A stretch of DNA of 64,000 nucleotides from Muscardinus avellanarius (lineage: Eukaryota; Chordata; Mammalia; Rodentia; Gliridae). This document shows, in pieces, positions 22,561-33,955 of the stretch. Under the pieces are notes generated by a model that had not been told where the DNA came from, ran no database searches, and was given only the letters and a program-made list of their open reading frames with translations. A program made the position numbers and the translations under genes. The stretch covers positions 30,237,575 to 30,301,574 of the forward strand of contig OY726563.1 of assembly GCA_963383645.1 (NCBI GenBank), written 5' to 3'. Position 1 is the first letter of the stretch. Each line of letters begins with the position of its first letter.

Positions 22561-25500
22561 TTCAGTTCTTAGAGTTTCCTTTTAACCCTTTTGGAACCTT
22601 CTATTCCTAGGGCTTAGTCCAATGTCCTTTTCTATCTAGCAACCTCCTTTGAGCTGGATGGGGACAAAGTTGGAGATTCCATCTTTCATACATGTAGTTG
22701 GCATAGGGAAATCCGTGTCGTGTACATCGGATTGCGATGAATGTCTGCTGGATTTTTTCTGCAATACCATCTGATGTTTGAACCCTTCAACCCTATTAAA
22801 CAACACTTAAAATATATTTTAGCAGACAGGGCCCAAAAAGCATCATGAAGTTTTTAGATTTAATTATCAGATGTACTCCTCTAGCCTCTACCTGCTGCTG
22901 AGTCACTAACAGTAGGCTTTTGTTAGGCCAAGGCCAGGGAAAACAATTTCACACCTCTTGGGGGATGAAACAAAAGGTAGGAGCCTGTGTTTGAAGGCAG
23001 GGCAAATTTGCAGCTACCCCCTCTGGCAGAGATGGTGCTGAGATACGGGAGCTAATCTGTAGATCAAAGGACCTGCCTGTGGAAAGACCAAAAGGAACTT
23101 TGTAGCCCCACTCCAGCCTATTTGTTCACACAGCCCCTAAACTCTGACTATGTTTTATTACAGCTTGGAGCAAGGCAGAGAAAGTCTGAGGGCTCAGACA
23201 TATATTACCAGAAAATTTATCCCATGGAGTCATAAGTACAGAATCATTACCATAAGAACCATAGCTTTCAAAAGAATATCTAAGAGCAAGGGGGACTCTG
23301 GCCAGGGTCAAAGCTCCCTCGGGGCTGCTTTCTTTAAGCATTTGCCAAGTCATGCGCGCAGGCTCATGCATGCAGACGTCGAGGAAGACGATGCGGTGGC
23401 AAAGGTTGAATTGCTTGTGAAATATTTTCATAGTGATTTGATTGAATTCTCTGGCTCCAGAATAATCATGCAGACTCATATAGAAATGACATGATCTCTG
23501 GTTGCTTCTTCCTTAGTTTGTTTGATAGATTTATAGACATCTAGCCTCAGAATGTTACTGTTTAATTTTCAGCTTCCAGTATTATGAGTCATAAGGAGAA
23601 TTAGATGAAAACCAGTGCTCAATGAATAGATGAATCTGATTTTTACAGTTTTACTCTGAACAAAAAGACTCTGCTCTTGCAAAAATTTAAAATATTAGAT
23701 GTCTCTATGAATATGTTTGATTGAAATTCAATAGAAATCTGAAACAGTGGGTTATCTCAATGTGTATATATTTATATATTAAATTTCCAGCACATTTTAC
23801 AGTTATTTTCATAAGTGAGTTAAAGAAAACTGGATAAGCTTAAGGCCACTGGAGAACTATCCAATAGTCATTTTATATACCAGACTAATCAGGAGTCCAT
23901 GTTGATACTTTGAATTTCTGGGGACCAACATAAACTCGGACACTGTGTGTTATAATCCTTCTAATATATGAATATTTAATTAGCTCAGGAAACAGTTACT
24001 TAAATACATGGCCCTAGATCTAAGTGGGAAAGCAGTGAAGAAATCATTGTATAATCATTGTTTTAAAAAAATCTTTCATCCTCCTCTCCTTTAATCCAAG
24101 TTTTAGTCTGAAAACTGTCTCACATTTAGAAACTGAACAAGGGATGGGGACATACAGAATAACTTCCCTCAATATCATGATAATTAATATTGACTTCTTC
24201 TGTTTATTCCTATTATAATGAACCTTCATTAGTTTTCTATCTATTTGACTTTTACCTTGGCTGCCACTTTGTCTTTTCCACTCAATATAATAATTGCATC
24301 CATCAAATTTCTTAGACATATACTGAAATCTGTTTATTATTTTAAGTTTCTAACATCACTATTGCTATCATGAGCTCAGCTCTATGATAGGATTTCTTTC
24401 CATTATCCCTAATCTATATATGAAACTACTGAAATACTACTGTGGTTTCCCTATTACCAGCATATTTGTTAACATCTGGTATAAGGCCCTCTGGGTTCTA
24501 CTATGAAGCATCTTTACCTGCATCTGGAAAATAATACATAGCATATGCAATATTTCTACATTACTTAGTATATTAATTTCAGTGTGCTCAATTTTATGAG
24601 TAATTCAATACCTTCCTCCACCGTCTGCAGTGTTATAGCTGGAGTTTCTACCTTAGTTATAAAAGCTATCACTTTTTCTAGGCATCAGCATGTTCACAGG
24701 ATAGCTAGGGCTCCTTGTCAAGGTGTTAAATTCTATATCCCAGAATAGTGCTCACAAATCAATAATCTTATTTTACTCACACTTGATCCAGTATCTTCTA
24801 TCTTCAATCTGATATTGGCTTTTAAGGCTCCTGGTGGTATGTGTTAGCTAAGTCCTTTAGATATTATAGTCTCTTCCTTTATTAGATGTACTATATCTCT
24901 AAATGAGTTGCACTATAATTTAAACCCAATAATGTCTTAGAATTCAAGAGAAACTACAATACCATATCTGGAGGTGGGGATGAGGATATATGATTCCCTG
25001 TTAGACAGAAACTACCACATCATCGTCAAGCAGTAGTGCTAGTTAGCCATTAATAAGAATGAGTGAGATAATTCTTTAGGGTCAGAAAATTCAAGGGAAT
25101 TTTGAGATTTAAAAGTTTTGGGGTGTGTTAACATTAGATGTTTCTAGGCTAAAATGTATATTTTCTAATGTATAAGGGGATCTTGCAGCTGTCTTTATGA
25201 GAGACGAACCTATATTATTCTTTAATATATTTTTTTTTCATTTTGAGTGCCAAGATTATACTTATAGTAGATATGTGGAAAAATGTATTCTCTTTTGTAC
25301 AAGATTGTTGCTATTTTTTCTTAAATATTTGGTAGAATCCATGAGTATAGCCATCTGGAGACGCATGATATATTTGGAGGTGTATATAAGAAAATTTTAA
25401 ATTCAATTGTAGGCTTTTAGGGACTCTTAATTCTTATTGTATCAGTTCTGCTTATTTATGTTATTTCTTATTCTTATTTAATGTAACTTTTAAAATATAT

Positions 25501-25792
25501 TGCTAAAAGGTTGTTCAAATGTCTTCATATATATTTACATATTTAATATTTAGAAAGTTTTGTTTATGTTATTAAAATTTTTAATACTGGTAATTTTATC
25601 TGCTCTATCATTGACCAATAAAACCAAAGTTTTGAAATTTATATTAGACTTCTCAAAAGACCAAATTTGCTTTTATTTTCCATTATATGTTTGTTTTCTA
25701 TTAAATTAGATATGTCTTTGTAAAGAACATTTTTCATATTTTCAAATATATAATATATATATATATATATATTATCTTGCACAGATAAATAT
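22561..25792. other. Unassigned DNA with a CpG-bearing double-ORF patch
   Basis: No gene or repeat family recognised. At 23126-23494 both strands hold long ORFs (117 codons minus, 114 plus) over a segment with clustered CpG (near 23352-23395), unusual for this AT-rich background. I do not recognise either translation. A TA microsatellite is at 25750-25772. Confidence 0.4.
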
Positions 25793-25924
25793 TTTTTATT
25801 GGTGCATTGTAATCATACATCACATAGGAATACAAGACTTGAGAGGATATACAAGCACACATCATCCAATTATCCCTCATCCAATCCCCATCCCATTCCC
25901 TCCCCCTTCCTCTACCTCCTGAGT
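25793..25924 (-). mobile_element. L1-derived 3' end of composite copy A (shortened)
   Basis: Matches the start of the L1 tail of copy C (60712 onward) almost word for word ('acaagcacacatcatccaat' occurs in both), but stops after the pyrimidine-rich tract. The inner roughly 200 bp present in B and C are missing. Confidence 0.75.
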
Positions 25925-26005
25925 TTTTTTTTTTTTTTTGGGTGGTACTGGGGTTCCTGGAAGCCCTTCTTCCTCCGGGCTACACTCCCACGGGCTACAC
26001 TATTT
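25925..26005 (-). mobile_element. SINE fragment (B1-dID, long-ID subtype), B1 part missing
   Basis: A T-run and 'ggtggtactggggttcctgg' identify the right half of the antisense SINE. It breaks off at about 26005 against ERV sequence, so both lost material at one junction. Confidence 0.8.
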
Positions 26006-26772
26006 GGAAATTGGTCAAAGGTTGTTTAAAAGATCAAAAATATGCTCTGTTTCACCACCTCATCTCCTCAGGAGAACGAATCTTGTATCCCCTTACAAAA
26101 GGGAATATCAGGCTGGTTTTCCCTCAAACAAAAATGGGAAAAACAGAGACAAAATAATACTGTTACTGCTCCAAAGGGTTATCTAAGTTTCGGAGTAGCG
26201 AATGTCTCTTGTGAACATGTAAAATTTTACAAAAGCCGCTAACCTGTCTCGGGAGTTGTCAATTTATCTTTTAGGCAACTGGACGGGAGAATTTGAAACC
26301 CAACTAGAGAGATTACGCACTGCCGTGGTCACCGTCAACTCGACTCGTGTGGACATCAGTTTGGCTGAAGGACTGTCATCTTGGATAACTCGTGCCATGA
26401 ATCATCTAAAGGAATGGGCTGGATTGGGGGCCTTGATGGGATTATTGGTTGTGGCTGTGTTGTTTTGTGTCTGGTGCATTGCTCGTCTTCGCCAAAGTTT
26501 TAATCATAATACAGCCATGTTTATACAGGCCTGTGTGGCTATCGAGGCAGGACAATCACCCCAAGCCTGGCTCGCGGCAGCTAAGGCATAATGGCTCAGG
26601 TTGCAAGGCAAAGCACTGCAGCTGAGGGCACAAGTTTGGTCCTCAGGAAGAGTACGCTTGACTGCACACGGGTTAGGCACCCAAGTACCCGTCCCTAGAA
26701 AAAGGTGCCAGTGATTAATAGGGGTCAAACCTCTGCTCTTACCTGTTGCCTATAAAAACAAAAAGGGGGAAT
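26006..26772 (+). pseudogene. env: Endogenous retrovirus env remnant (transmembrane subunit tail)
   Basis: The readable frame at 26256-26591 has no ATG start and is only the C-terminal end of an env transmembrane subunit: an ectodomain end with two N-x-T sequons, a tryptophan-containing pre-membrane stretch, one hydrophobic span (about residues 56-76 of the frame), and a cytoplasmic tail of about 35 residues ending at a stop (26589-26591). Upstream the frame shifts near 26230 and the surface subunit is almost wholly absent, so no functional protein can be made. A polypurine tract (about 26757-26770) precedes the LTR. The tail layout suggests a class II (betaretrovirus-like) ERV, by inference. 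Confidence 0.8.
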
Positions 26773-27078
26773 TGTGGTGAGCCGCCATTGAAAGATGGCG
26801 CCGGCTTCCTGCCTCTGAGCTTGATTAGGCACATGGCTGTGCAGGAAGCAACTCCATATTTGGAGGCTAGGGTTGCGTAACACATGACGTGGTGGTGACC
26901 TGACGAGCGTGAGCCAGTGAGTGAGTGAGATGTGGCAAGAAGTGATTGGGTGAGTTAATGTTTATAATGCCCTGCGCGAGGCAGATCTTCGCCATTCCGC
27001 CATTACGAGTATCCTGAATAAACGGCTTGCAAGAAGAGCTTCGTGTCGTGTCTTAATCGCTGGTCGAGGGACGCGACA
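26773..27078 (+). mobile_element. 3' LTR of the class II-like ERV
   Basis: Starts TGTGGTGAGCCGCCATTG straight after the polypurine tract and ends GAGGGACGCGACA, 306 bp. AATAAA is at 27017-27022, with a TTTATAA promoter-like word near 26960. CpG content is high and the element looks young. Its outer end abuts the 50-bp array at 27079 with no visible target-site duplication, because the 5' side of the provirus is lost. Confidence 0.85.
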
Positions 27079-27705
27079 GATCCCAGCCTCGCTGGCCCTA
27101 GGACCTGCCTAACACGGTTACTTCAGCAGGCTCCAATACTGGCCTTGGAGGCTCCAGAACCAGCATTGCCTCACCACAGGCTCCGATCCCAGCCCCGCTG
27201 ACGCCAACACCAGCCTAACCCATCGGCAGGCTCTGATCCCAACCTCGGAGGCCCCAGCACCAGCCTTGCCTCATGGCAGGCTCTGATCCTGGCCTTGCTG
27301 GCCCCAGTACTGGCCTTACCCATAGGCAGGCTTTAATCCAGGCCTTGGAGGCTCCAGCACCGGCCTTTTCTCATGGCAAGCTCCAATCCCGGCCTTGCTG
27401 GCCCCTGCACCAGCCTAACCCCTCAGTAGGCTCCTATTCTAGCCTCAGAGCCCTCAGTAGCAGCCTTGCCTCATTGCAGTCTCCAATCCTGGCCTCGCTG
27501 GCCCTGGCACTGTCCTAACCCCTCAGCAGGCCCCTATCCCAGCCTCGGAGGTCCCAGCACCAGCCTTGCTTCACGGCAGGCTCTGATCCTAGCTTTGCTG
27601 GCCCCAGCACTGGCTCTGCCTCACGGCAGGCTCCAACCCCAGCTTTTCTGTTCCCATCACCAGCCTCACCCCTCGTCAGGCTCCGATTCGAGCACCCTCT
27701 TCACC
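27079..27705 (-). repeat. 50-bp tandem array (100-bp higher-order), composite copy A
   Basis: About 12 monomers of 50 bp. Two variants alternate: one carries (in sense) TGCCATGAGGCAAGGC, the other TGCCGAGGGGTTAGGC, so the true period is 100 bp. Proline/alanine-rich ORFs across it (for example 27273-27518) are produced by the array and are not genes. Confidence 0.9.
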
Positions 27706-28195
27706 TAGCAGTTTTTCCCATGTTCCCGAGGGTGCGTGGTGATCGTATTCTGCCTCTGGGGTTATTTTTCAAAAGTTCCAGGTGTAATGCATCAGATCTC
27801 TGCCTTCCCTGAGTACTGGCTGCTGCCATTGCCACCACCTCCACCATTTCAAATCTTTCCCAAGCTCTGCATGTTGTACAGTGTTCCTAAGCATGTGCGA
27901 CGGTAGCATTCGATGTTTGGGGTAATTTCTCCAGAAGATAAGGTTGGTAGGATCAGATTTCTGCCTCTCCCAAATACAAGTGTCCACCACCATCGTGGCG
28001 ACCGCTTCAAACACTGCCTTCCTCCTAGGTCTCCGCTAAACTCTCTCCTTACAAGTGATGTCCATGATTCTTAAGGATGTAGAGAAGCAGTCCTCCTTTG
28101 CGGGGAATTTTTCCAAAAGTTCCAGTTCAGTTGGATAAGTTTTGTCTGCATCTCCAGTATCCTGGCAGCTGCCACGGCCATTTTGACCCCTCTCC
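27706..28195 (-). repeat. About 175-bp repeats plus promoter-like box, composite copy A
   Basis: About three diverged units recognised by the recurring plus-strand words 'gttgtacagtgttcctaagc' and 'gatctctgccttccctgagt' and their relatives. In sense the module opens with GGAGAGGGGTCAAAATGGCC, which resembles the start of L1 5'UTRs. Confidence 0.8.
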
Positions 28196-28296
28196 AATAT
28201 ATTTATTTTCTTTTTCTTTTTCTTTTTTTTTCCTTTTTTTTTTTTTTAATAAGGGAAGACAGTATGTGTGGTTTGAGGAGGTTGTGGGATCAGGCA
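28196..28296 (-). repeat. A-rich spacer of composite copy A
   Basis: A T/C-rich run (28200-28250) is an A-rich tract in sense, preceded by a conserved module ('aggttgtgggatcaggcact'), exactly as in copy B at 42860-42953 and 47130-47250. Confidence 0.8.
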
Positions 28297-28690
28297 CTCG
28301 GTAGCACTGTGGCCCAGGCTCTGGTTCTTCCAGGTATCCGGCATGTCCCGCGTGACCCCCGCCCAGGACCCAAGGCCTTGTGACCCGGGCCCCGGTTCTT
28401 CAAGGGGTCCGGTGTGCCCCCACGTGACCCCCGCCTGGGATTCAAGGCCTTGCAACCCGGCCCCGGTTCTTCCAGGGGTCCGGTGTGCCCCGCGCAACCC
28501 CGATGGGGCCCCCCTGGGCCCTGGTTCTTCTGGGAGTCCTGCGTGCCCTGAGTGACCCCCGCCCGGGGCCCAGGGTCCTGTGTCCCGTGCCCCGGTTTTT
28601 CCAGGTGTCCGGCATGCCCTGCACAACCCCACCTGGGGCCCAGGGTCCTGTGACCAGAGGCCCGGTTCTTCTGGGAGTCCTGCATCTCTA
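28297..28690 (-). repeat. 71-bp GC-rich tandem array, composite copy A
   Basis: About 5.4 units. The word 'ggttctt' or variant recurs at 28323, 28394, 28465, 28523, 28594 and 28665 (spacings 71, 71, 58, 71, 71), so one unit has a 13-bp deletion. The array is CpG-rich. The long ORFs on both strands here are array artefacts. Confidence 0.93.
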
Positions 28691-28913
28691 ATATATTTTT
28701 AAATAATACAATCTTTGAGATAAAGTCCTTCATTTGTAATATATTTGAAGCATTGGTAATAAAATATGTCTTCATCCATGGTTCATGTGTATTTTAAGTT
28801 TTCTAAATAGTTGTATATACACATGAGCAATGACAGAATTGTAACAATTTGTTATAAAGTCCCAAACTCTGTTTGGACTATAGCAGAGTTTCTTAATAGC
28901 TATATTAATATGG

Positions 28914-29145
28914 ACAAATTATATTTATTTTTTGTTGTTCTGGGGATGGAAACCAGGGGCATTCTACCTCAGAGCTATACCCCCAGTCCTATTTTTTATT
29001 CTTTATTTTGAAATAGGGTCTCACTGAGTTGAAAGGGTCTCAATAAGTAGCTGAGGCTGTCCGTGAACCGTGATTCTCCTGTCTCAGCCTCCCAAATGCT
29101 GGGATTACAAATTTGCACCACCATGACAGGCAACAAATTATATTT
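28914..29145 (-). mobile_element. B1-dID SINE with 13-bp target-site duplication
   Basis: Body about 28927-29132, antisense. Perfect flanking repeats 'acaaattatattt' lie at 28914-28926 and 29133-29145. Confidence 0.93.
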
Positions 29146-29396
29146 CAATCTCAGTTTCCTTGTCTTCAAAAAAAAAATACAATATATTCCTATTAGTTTG
29201 TTGAGATAACTGAGAAAATATATCTAAAACGTAACCCTTTCTAGGCCTTTTGTAAGTATTGGTTTTATTTTATTATGTCTTGATTTCTTTTGTTAATGTA
29301 GAAATTAAAGTTAATGGTCCTTGTATGGTACTAAGAATGACATTAATTCAAACTAAAATTCAGATTTTATAACTAGTCATTGAGCTAAGATTTTTC

Positions 29397-29632
29397 TGAC
29401 CCAGGTATGGTGGTGCATGCTTGTAATCCCAGCATTTGTGAGGCTGAGACAAGAGGATCATGGTTTGCAGACAGCCTCAGCTACTTAGTGAGGTCCTTTG
29501 CAACTCAGTGAGAATCTGTTTCAAAAAATAAAGAATAAAAATAGGGCTGGGGTGTAGCTCAGAGGTAAAATGCCCCTGGGTTCCATCCTCAGTACTGCAC
29601 CTACCAAAAAAAAAAAAAAAAAGATTTTCCTG
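29397..29632 (+). mobile_element. B1-dID SINE with 12-bp target-site duplication
   Basis: Body 29409-29620, sense, ending in a pure A-run (29606-29622). Flanks 'aagatttttctg' (29397) and 'aagattttcctg' (29621) differ by one base. The ID-like part 'agggctggggtgtagctcag' is well preserved. Confidence 0.93.
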
Positions 29633-31329
29633 CTGGGAAATTATTTAGGAAAGAAGAAATCTCAGCCAGTCATTTTCTGTTTTTTTCTCTGAAATGATCA
29701 CACAGAGTCTAGTATTCACCTTTAAATATTTCTCAGAAAACTTACATGCTTTTGTCCTATTTGCACATCATTATCTTTCTCCTGGATTTTCCTTTTCATA
29801 TTACAGTGACCTTTTAATACAGTTACTTCTTGATTTGATCTATAAAATTATAAGTTGTGAAGATCCAAACCATTAAGCAAAAGTTAGCTGCCCTGAAAAA
29901 ATAAACAATAAACTTTGATATATAAATGTCACCCAAATCGTTTTGCAATCATCTTTGGGAAATTAAATTTTCAATTTTCCACATCAGTATGTCCCTCATT
30001 TGGCTGCTGGGTATTGTTTTAGAAAAAAACCATTTTTATCTTGAAATAAATTAGAAATATGCAGAAGGAGTAATATCAGTACTTTACTATCTGAATTCTT
30101 CACCTTGTGTTAGGGATTATATAAATATTTGATTGAATTTTAAGTTTTAACACATTATGAAATTTTAAAAATACTATTAACAGCTATTTTAAAATGGCAT
30201 TCACTCAATTTTTATAATTAAATTTGTAATTCATTTGATCATGTGAATCTTCTCTCAACTATTATTATAACTGACTTCATTATAATTTTTATAGTTACAT
30301 AATTTTTATAAAAAGAAATGAAGCATGCAAGGAAGAATTAAAAGATGAAAGAAAAGAAAGAGAGGAAAAACTTTCACAAATATCATACTTCTGCAGATTC
30401 TACATCCTGCACTGATAAGAAAAGGAAAAATACAAATGTTTATAATATAAAAATTTTATAGTTCAGTGGTTTTTATGGACTTTCAGGAATTTTGATGGCT
30501 TCAAAAATGAAGCTGGATGTTCCACATGTATATTCACATAAGGGCAACTTCCTGGACAATGGAGAGAAATTATCCCAATTCTCAGAATGAGGAATATGAG
30601 GCCATAGGTACTAAGACAATGATGTTAAAGGACAACCACATGCTGAGTACTTCAAACTGAAGGAGATTAGATGGCCATGGAATAGCCTCCTAGGTTGGGA
30701 TTCTATCTAATTTCTCCTCTCCTCTCCACCTTTTTGTCCCCAAAGCAAATCAATGAAGGAAGGCACTGCTCTAAAGCAAGTCATAGAAGATAGAACTTTT
30801 CCCAAAGCCAGATATTAAATTCTAGGAAAGTAACTTTCTTCCCTCTCTTTCCTCCTTGAGACTCCCATTCCAGAATGATCTTGCTGCATATCCAGGAGGA
30901 AGGAATGATATATAGAGAAAATGAGAAGGAGTTGAACTAAAGGCCCAACTGCACTTCCCCATGCAGCTTAATACCATTAATTATACCCTTGCCAACCACA
31001 TTTCTATGTGTCTGTCCTTTCTTCATAAAACCATAGCATGAAAAGAATTTCCCTTATGTCTTTAGGTATTCACTTCTGAAGGTTCCTGTGTCCCATAAAA
31101 CTTGGATTGCATAAATCTGATATGCTCATCTTTTATTAACCTGTCTTTTATTATAAGAGTATCAGGCATGACCCTTAGGAAGGATAATAAATGGTATCAC
31201 TCTTTTGCACCCCTACAGTCTCAATTCATTTGCAATTAATTATCTTTGCAAATATGCACCGACTCTTATCCATGCTTTATATTACCAATGTGTTGAATAA
31301 GACAAAATGGAAAAATTGTGTGAAACTAT
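29633..31329. other. Unassigned AT-rich DNA
   Basis: No repeat or gene recognised. Confidence 0.5.
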
Positions 31330-31545
31330 TTTTGTTTTTGTATACTTTTATTGATGCATTATAGTCTTATATCATAATGTAGATCATGTTCTTGGTCAAA
31401 TGATAACAAATACCCACATAAACTAATCAATCAAAATTCATTTGAAGATTGGCATATATGTGTGCATATATGACTCTATAGTCTTTTACTCCATTAAGAT
31501 GTATGACTACAATGCATCAATAAAAAACAAAAAATAAAAAATGAA
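31330..31545. mobile_element. Two short L1 3'-end pieces in opposite directions
   Basis: 31330-31395 resembles an antisense L1 end ('acttttattgatgcattata'). 31420-31545 resembles a sense L1 end ('gtatgactacaatgcatcaa', then A-rich). Confidence 0.5.
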
Positions 31546-31619
31546 AGCACTTGCATTCCATTGTGTGTACTTTTTATATAATATTAAAATGCTACATTCA
31601 AGGAGGGTGGTTGGGGGAG

Positions 31620-32460
31620 AGGGAGAAAACAATACATGTAATTCAACACATTAACAGAATAGAAGATACAAAAACAAATCCACACAATTATGAACAATTG
31701 ATTTTACACAAAGGTGCTAAAGGCATATACTGAGAAAATGACATTTTCAACAAATGGTTTTGGAAAACCTGATTACTCATTTGTAGAAGATGGAATTAAA
31801 TCCTTAGCTCTCATCCTACATAAGAGTTAACTCGAAATAGATCAAAGACTTAGAAATTAGACCAGAGATTTTCAAGTTACTAAAGGAGGGTATAAGTCCA
31901 ACAAATCCAACATATAGCACAGATAAACACTTACTCAATAAGACCCTAAGGCTCAGGAAATTAAGGCAATAATTAATAAATGAGATGGCATTAAACTACA
32001 AAAGTTTCTGCTCATCAAATGTAATTTTACTCAGCCATTATGTCATTTTCAGGGTAATGGGTGGAACTCAAGAATATTATGCTAAGTGAGATTACTCAAT
32101 CACACAAAAAGTGAATGGCTAGATGTTTTCTCTAGTATGTGGAAGATAGGGAGGAGATTGGGACAGAAGAGGAGCTCCATAGCAGAAGAGGAAACCTTAG
32201 TGGAGGGAGGGATGGAACCTATCTGAGGGGGGCAGGAGAGGGGAGGAAGAAAATAATACTTCAATTGACATGATGTGCATGCAAAAATTTATCAATGCTA
32301 ATCACAATGTTGTGCACAGGGAAGTGGGGAGAAAGAGGCAGTGGGATGGGAACTGGAGGAGGGCTCATGAAGTGCAATGACCATATCTGCCTCTATCACT
32401 CTGAACTTCATCATGGTGTATGATTACAATGCATCAATAAAATAAAATTAAATTAAAATG
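31620..32460 (+). mobile_element. L1 3' part (ORF2 end and 3'UTR), internally deleted
   Basis: Sense ORF2-like sequence with a jump near 32030, then a G-rich tract and the standard ending 'tacaatgcatcaataaaata'. No intact frame. Confidence 0.75.
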
Positions 32461-32499
32461 AGTATATTTGTATTAAACTGTGTGCTTTTATATAATATT

Positions 32500-32735
32500 A
32501 AAATGCTACACTAAGGGAGGGTGATTGGGGGAGATGGAGAATTAATGAAGGAAAGACTTCCATTAACCTTACATACATATGTGAGAATATCAATGCCAAC
32601 CTCAGTATCCTGTATGGGGACGGGAATGGAGTAGGGAGGGGGTGTTCACCAAAAGCTGTGTGCATGATATCACTATCACTCTGAATCACATTATGAAGTG
32701 AGACTACAATCCACCAATAAGAGTATATAAAGAAA
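32500..32735 (+). mobile_element. L1 3' tail
   Basis: G-rich 3'UTR tract and the end 'gtgagactacaatccaccaa'. The word before it ('tttatataatattaaaatgc') also precedes the unit at 31580, suggesting a local duplication of about 0.9 kb spacing. Confidence 0.6.
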
Positions 32736-33837
32736 ATAAAAGAAATACATTCCTAAGACCTTGAAAATAAAATCTACAGCATAGGTGTAGTAACCATCTC
32801 AATGTGAACAGTAGAAAAATTTAAAGCTGTACTCTTTCGAATGCAGTTCTGATCTTTATTTATCAGTCTGCCTTACTGTACTCTGTGTGTATATGTTCAC
32901 ATTAGGAGAAATAAATAGGCGCTATGAGGTATTTCACAAAGCACTAGCTACTTCAACTTATGATAAACTTAAAAATCTACTTCAAGTTTGAAAGAGGATT
33001 GCAAGAAATGGAATATGTTTGATTCAAATACATTCTAACCCCTTAGAAAACTGCTAACCAGACTACTGAGTAAAGATTTAATGACCAATTCCTGGATAAA
33101 GAATTGGGTTAATAAGATTTATCTCTAACTTTGAAGATGTAATATTGTAGTGGAGGACGATCTAGGATAATCGGTATAAACACTGATGTATCTCATAATA
33201 AAAACATCTTTTTGTGCCTAGTGCTCCAATGGCTGAGCTTTAAAGATATACCCATCAGAGAAACAAACAGGAAAAGCAAAAAGAACCAAATCTACATTAG
33301 AATAAGTTACTAAGTTAGGGGGAAGAGGACTGAGTAATATAATCTTCTGGATAGTTTTCCAAGTTTGGTATCCCTAACTGGTTCTGTTATCACAAAGCTC
33401 TATGTTTACTAAATTTTTCTGTTAAGCAAAGCATCACCTTGACTTCATCTCATACAGACTGGTTCAGAATTTGTGTATGGGGTATATAGTAGGTCTGGAA
33501 ATCTCCATTATTAATAGGCAGCCTTTGCGATTTTTGTTGGGGATTTTAAGAAACAGTGTCATAGCTGATGCCTGAACTTTACCATTTGAGCTTATCTTTC
33601 TGGTTGAACAAAATCTTCAGCTTGCACAAATGCATTTAAACCCTCTAATTGAGCTTAAATTTCTTTATCAGATCCTCCCAGAGGATAGGAGGAGTTCATG
33701 CTAGGAAAGTTGAGGTTCTTGGGCACCACTCTCAGTGTTAAATATAGGCATTTCCTATACTCTTTATTTTGACAAGCAAAGTAAGAGATCTTAATGAATT
33801 TGATCCTTGGAAGGGACTTTGAGCAATAATGGTTTAA
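32736..33837. other. Unassigned DNA
   Basis: Nothing recognised. Confidence 0.5.
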
Positions 33838-33955
33838 TTACTATTTAATGAAGGGGATGTGGAGGGTGGGAGAGGGCACCAAGCACAGCCTGAATGTGTG
33901 CCATTTTCAATATGATCCACATTAAAATAAAAATAAAGTCAGAGCAAAAAACAGT
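33838..33955 (+). mobile_element. L1 3' tail
   Basis: The sense counterpart of the L1 end at 9905-9990: 'gagggcaccaagcacagcct' followed by 'gatccacattaaaataaaaa'. Confidence 0.65.

Larger units (their letters stand above)
25793..28690 (-). mobile_element. Composite tandem-array retroelement, copy A (disrupted)
   Basis: In the sense of the element (minus strand) the order is a 71-bp array (28690-28297), A-rich spacer, L1-promoter-like box (about 28195-28172), roughly 175-bp repeats (to about 27706), a 50-bp array (27705-27079), then foreign sequence (ERV and SINE pieces, 27078-25925), then the last 130 bp of the L1-derived 3' end (25924-25793). Copies B and C share these modules, and in them the L1 tail abuts the 50-bp array directly. 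No clear target-site duplication was found for this copy. Confidence 0.7.

Noticed and set aside
26256..26591. A domesticated (syncytin-like) env gene
   Set aside because: Only the C-terminal tail is open, there is no ATG or signal peptide, the surface subunit is missing and the upstream frame is shifted.
26006..27078. The ERV piece as a genuine SVA-type SINE-R module of the composite
   Set aside because: Opposite orientation, present in only one of three copies, and the LTR edge is intact, as expected for a separate provirus.
27273..27708. Proline/alanine-rich ORFs across the 50-bp array as a repetitive protein gene
   Set aside because: The same array gives similar ORFs in several frames and on both strands at three loci. 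No start context, splice sites or conserved reading frame; the period (50 bp) is not a multiple of three.
27079..28690. Centromeric or satellite DNA, or a CRISPR-like array
   Set aside because: Arrays are short, several unrelated periods are joined in a fixed set, they are dispersed in both orientations, and copy C has a target-site duplication. There are no spacers between repeats.
28246..28775. ORFs of 128 and 161 codons with collagen-like Gly/Pro content
   Set aside because: They follow the 71-bp tandem repeat, whose period shifts frame each unit, and are mirrored by ORFs on the other strand. Simple consequence of GC-rich repeats.
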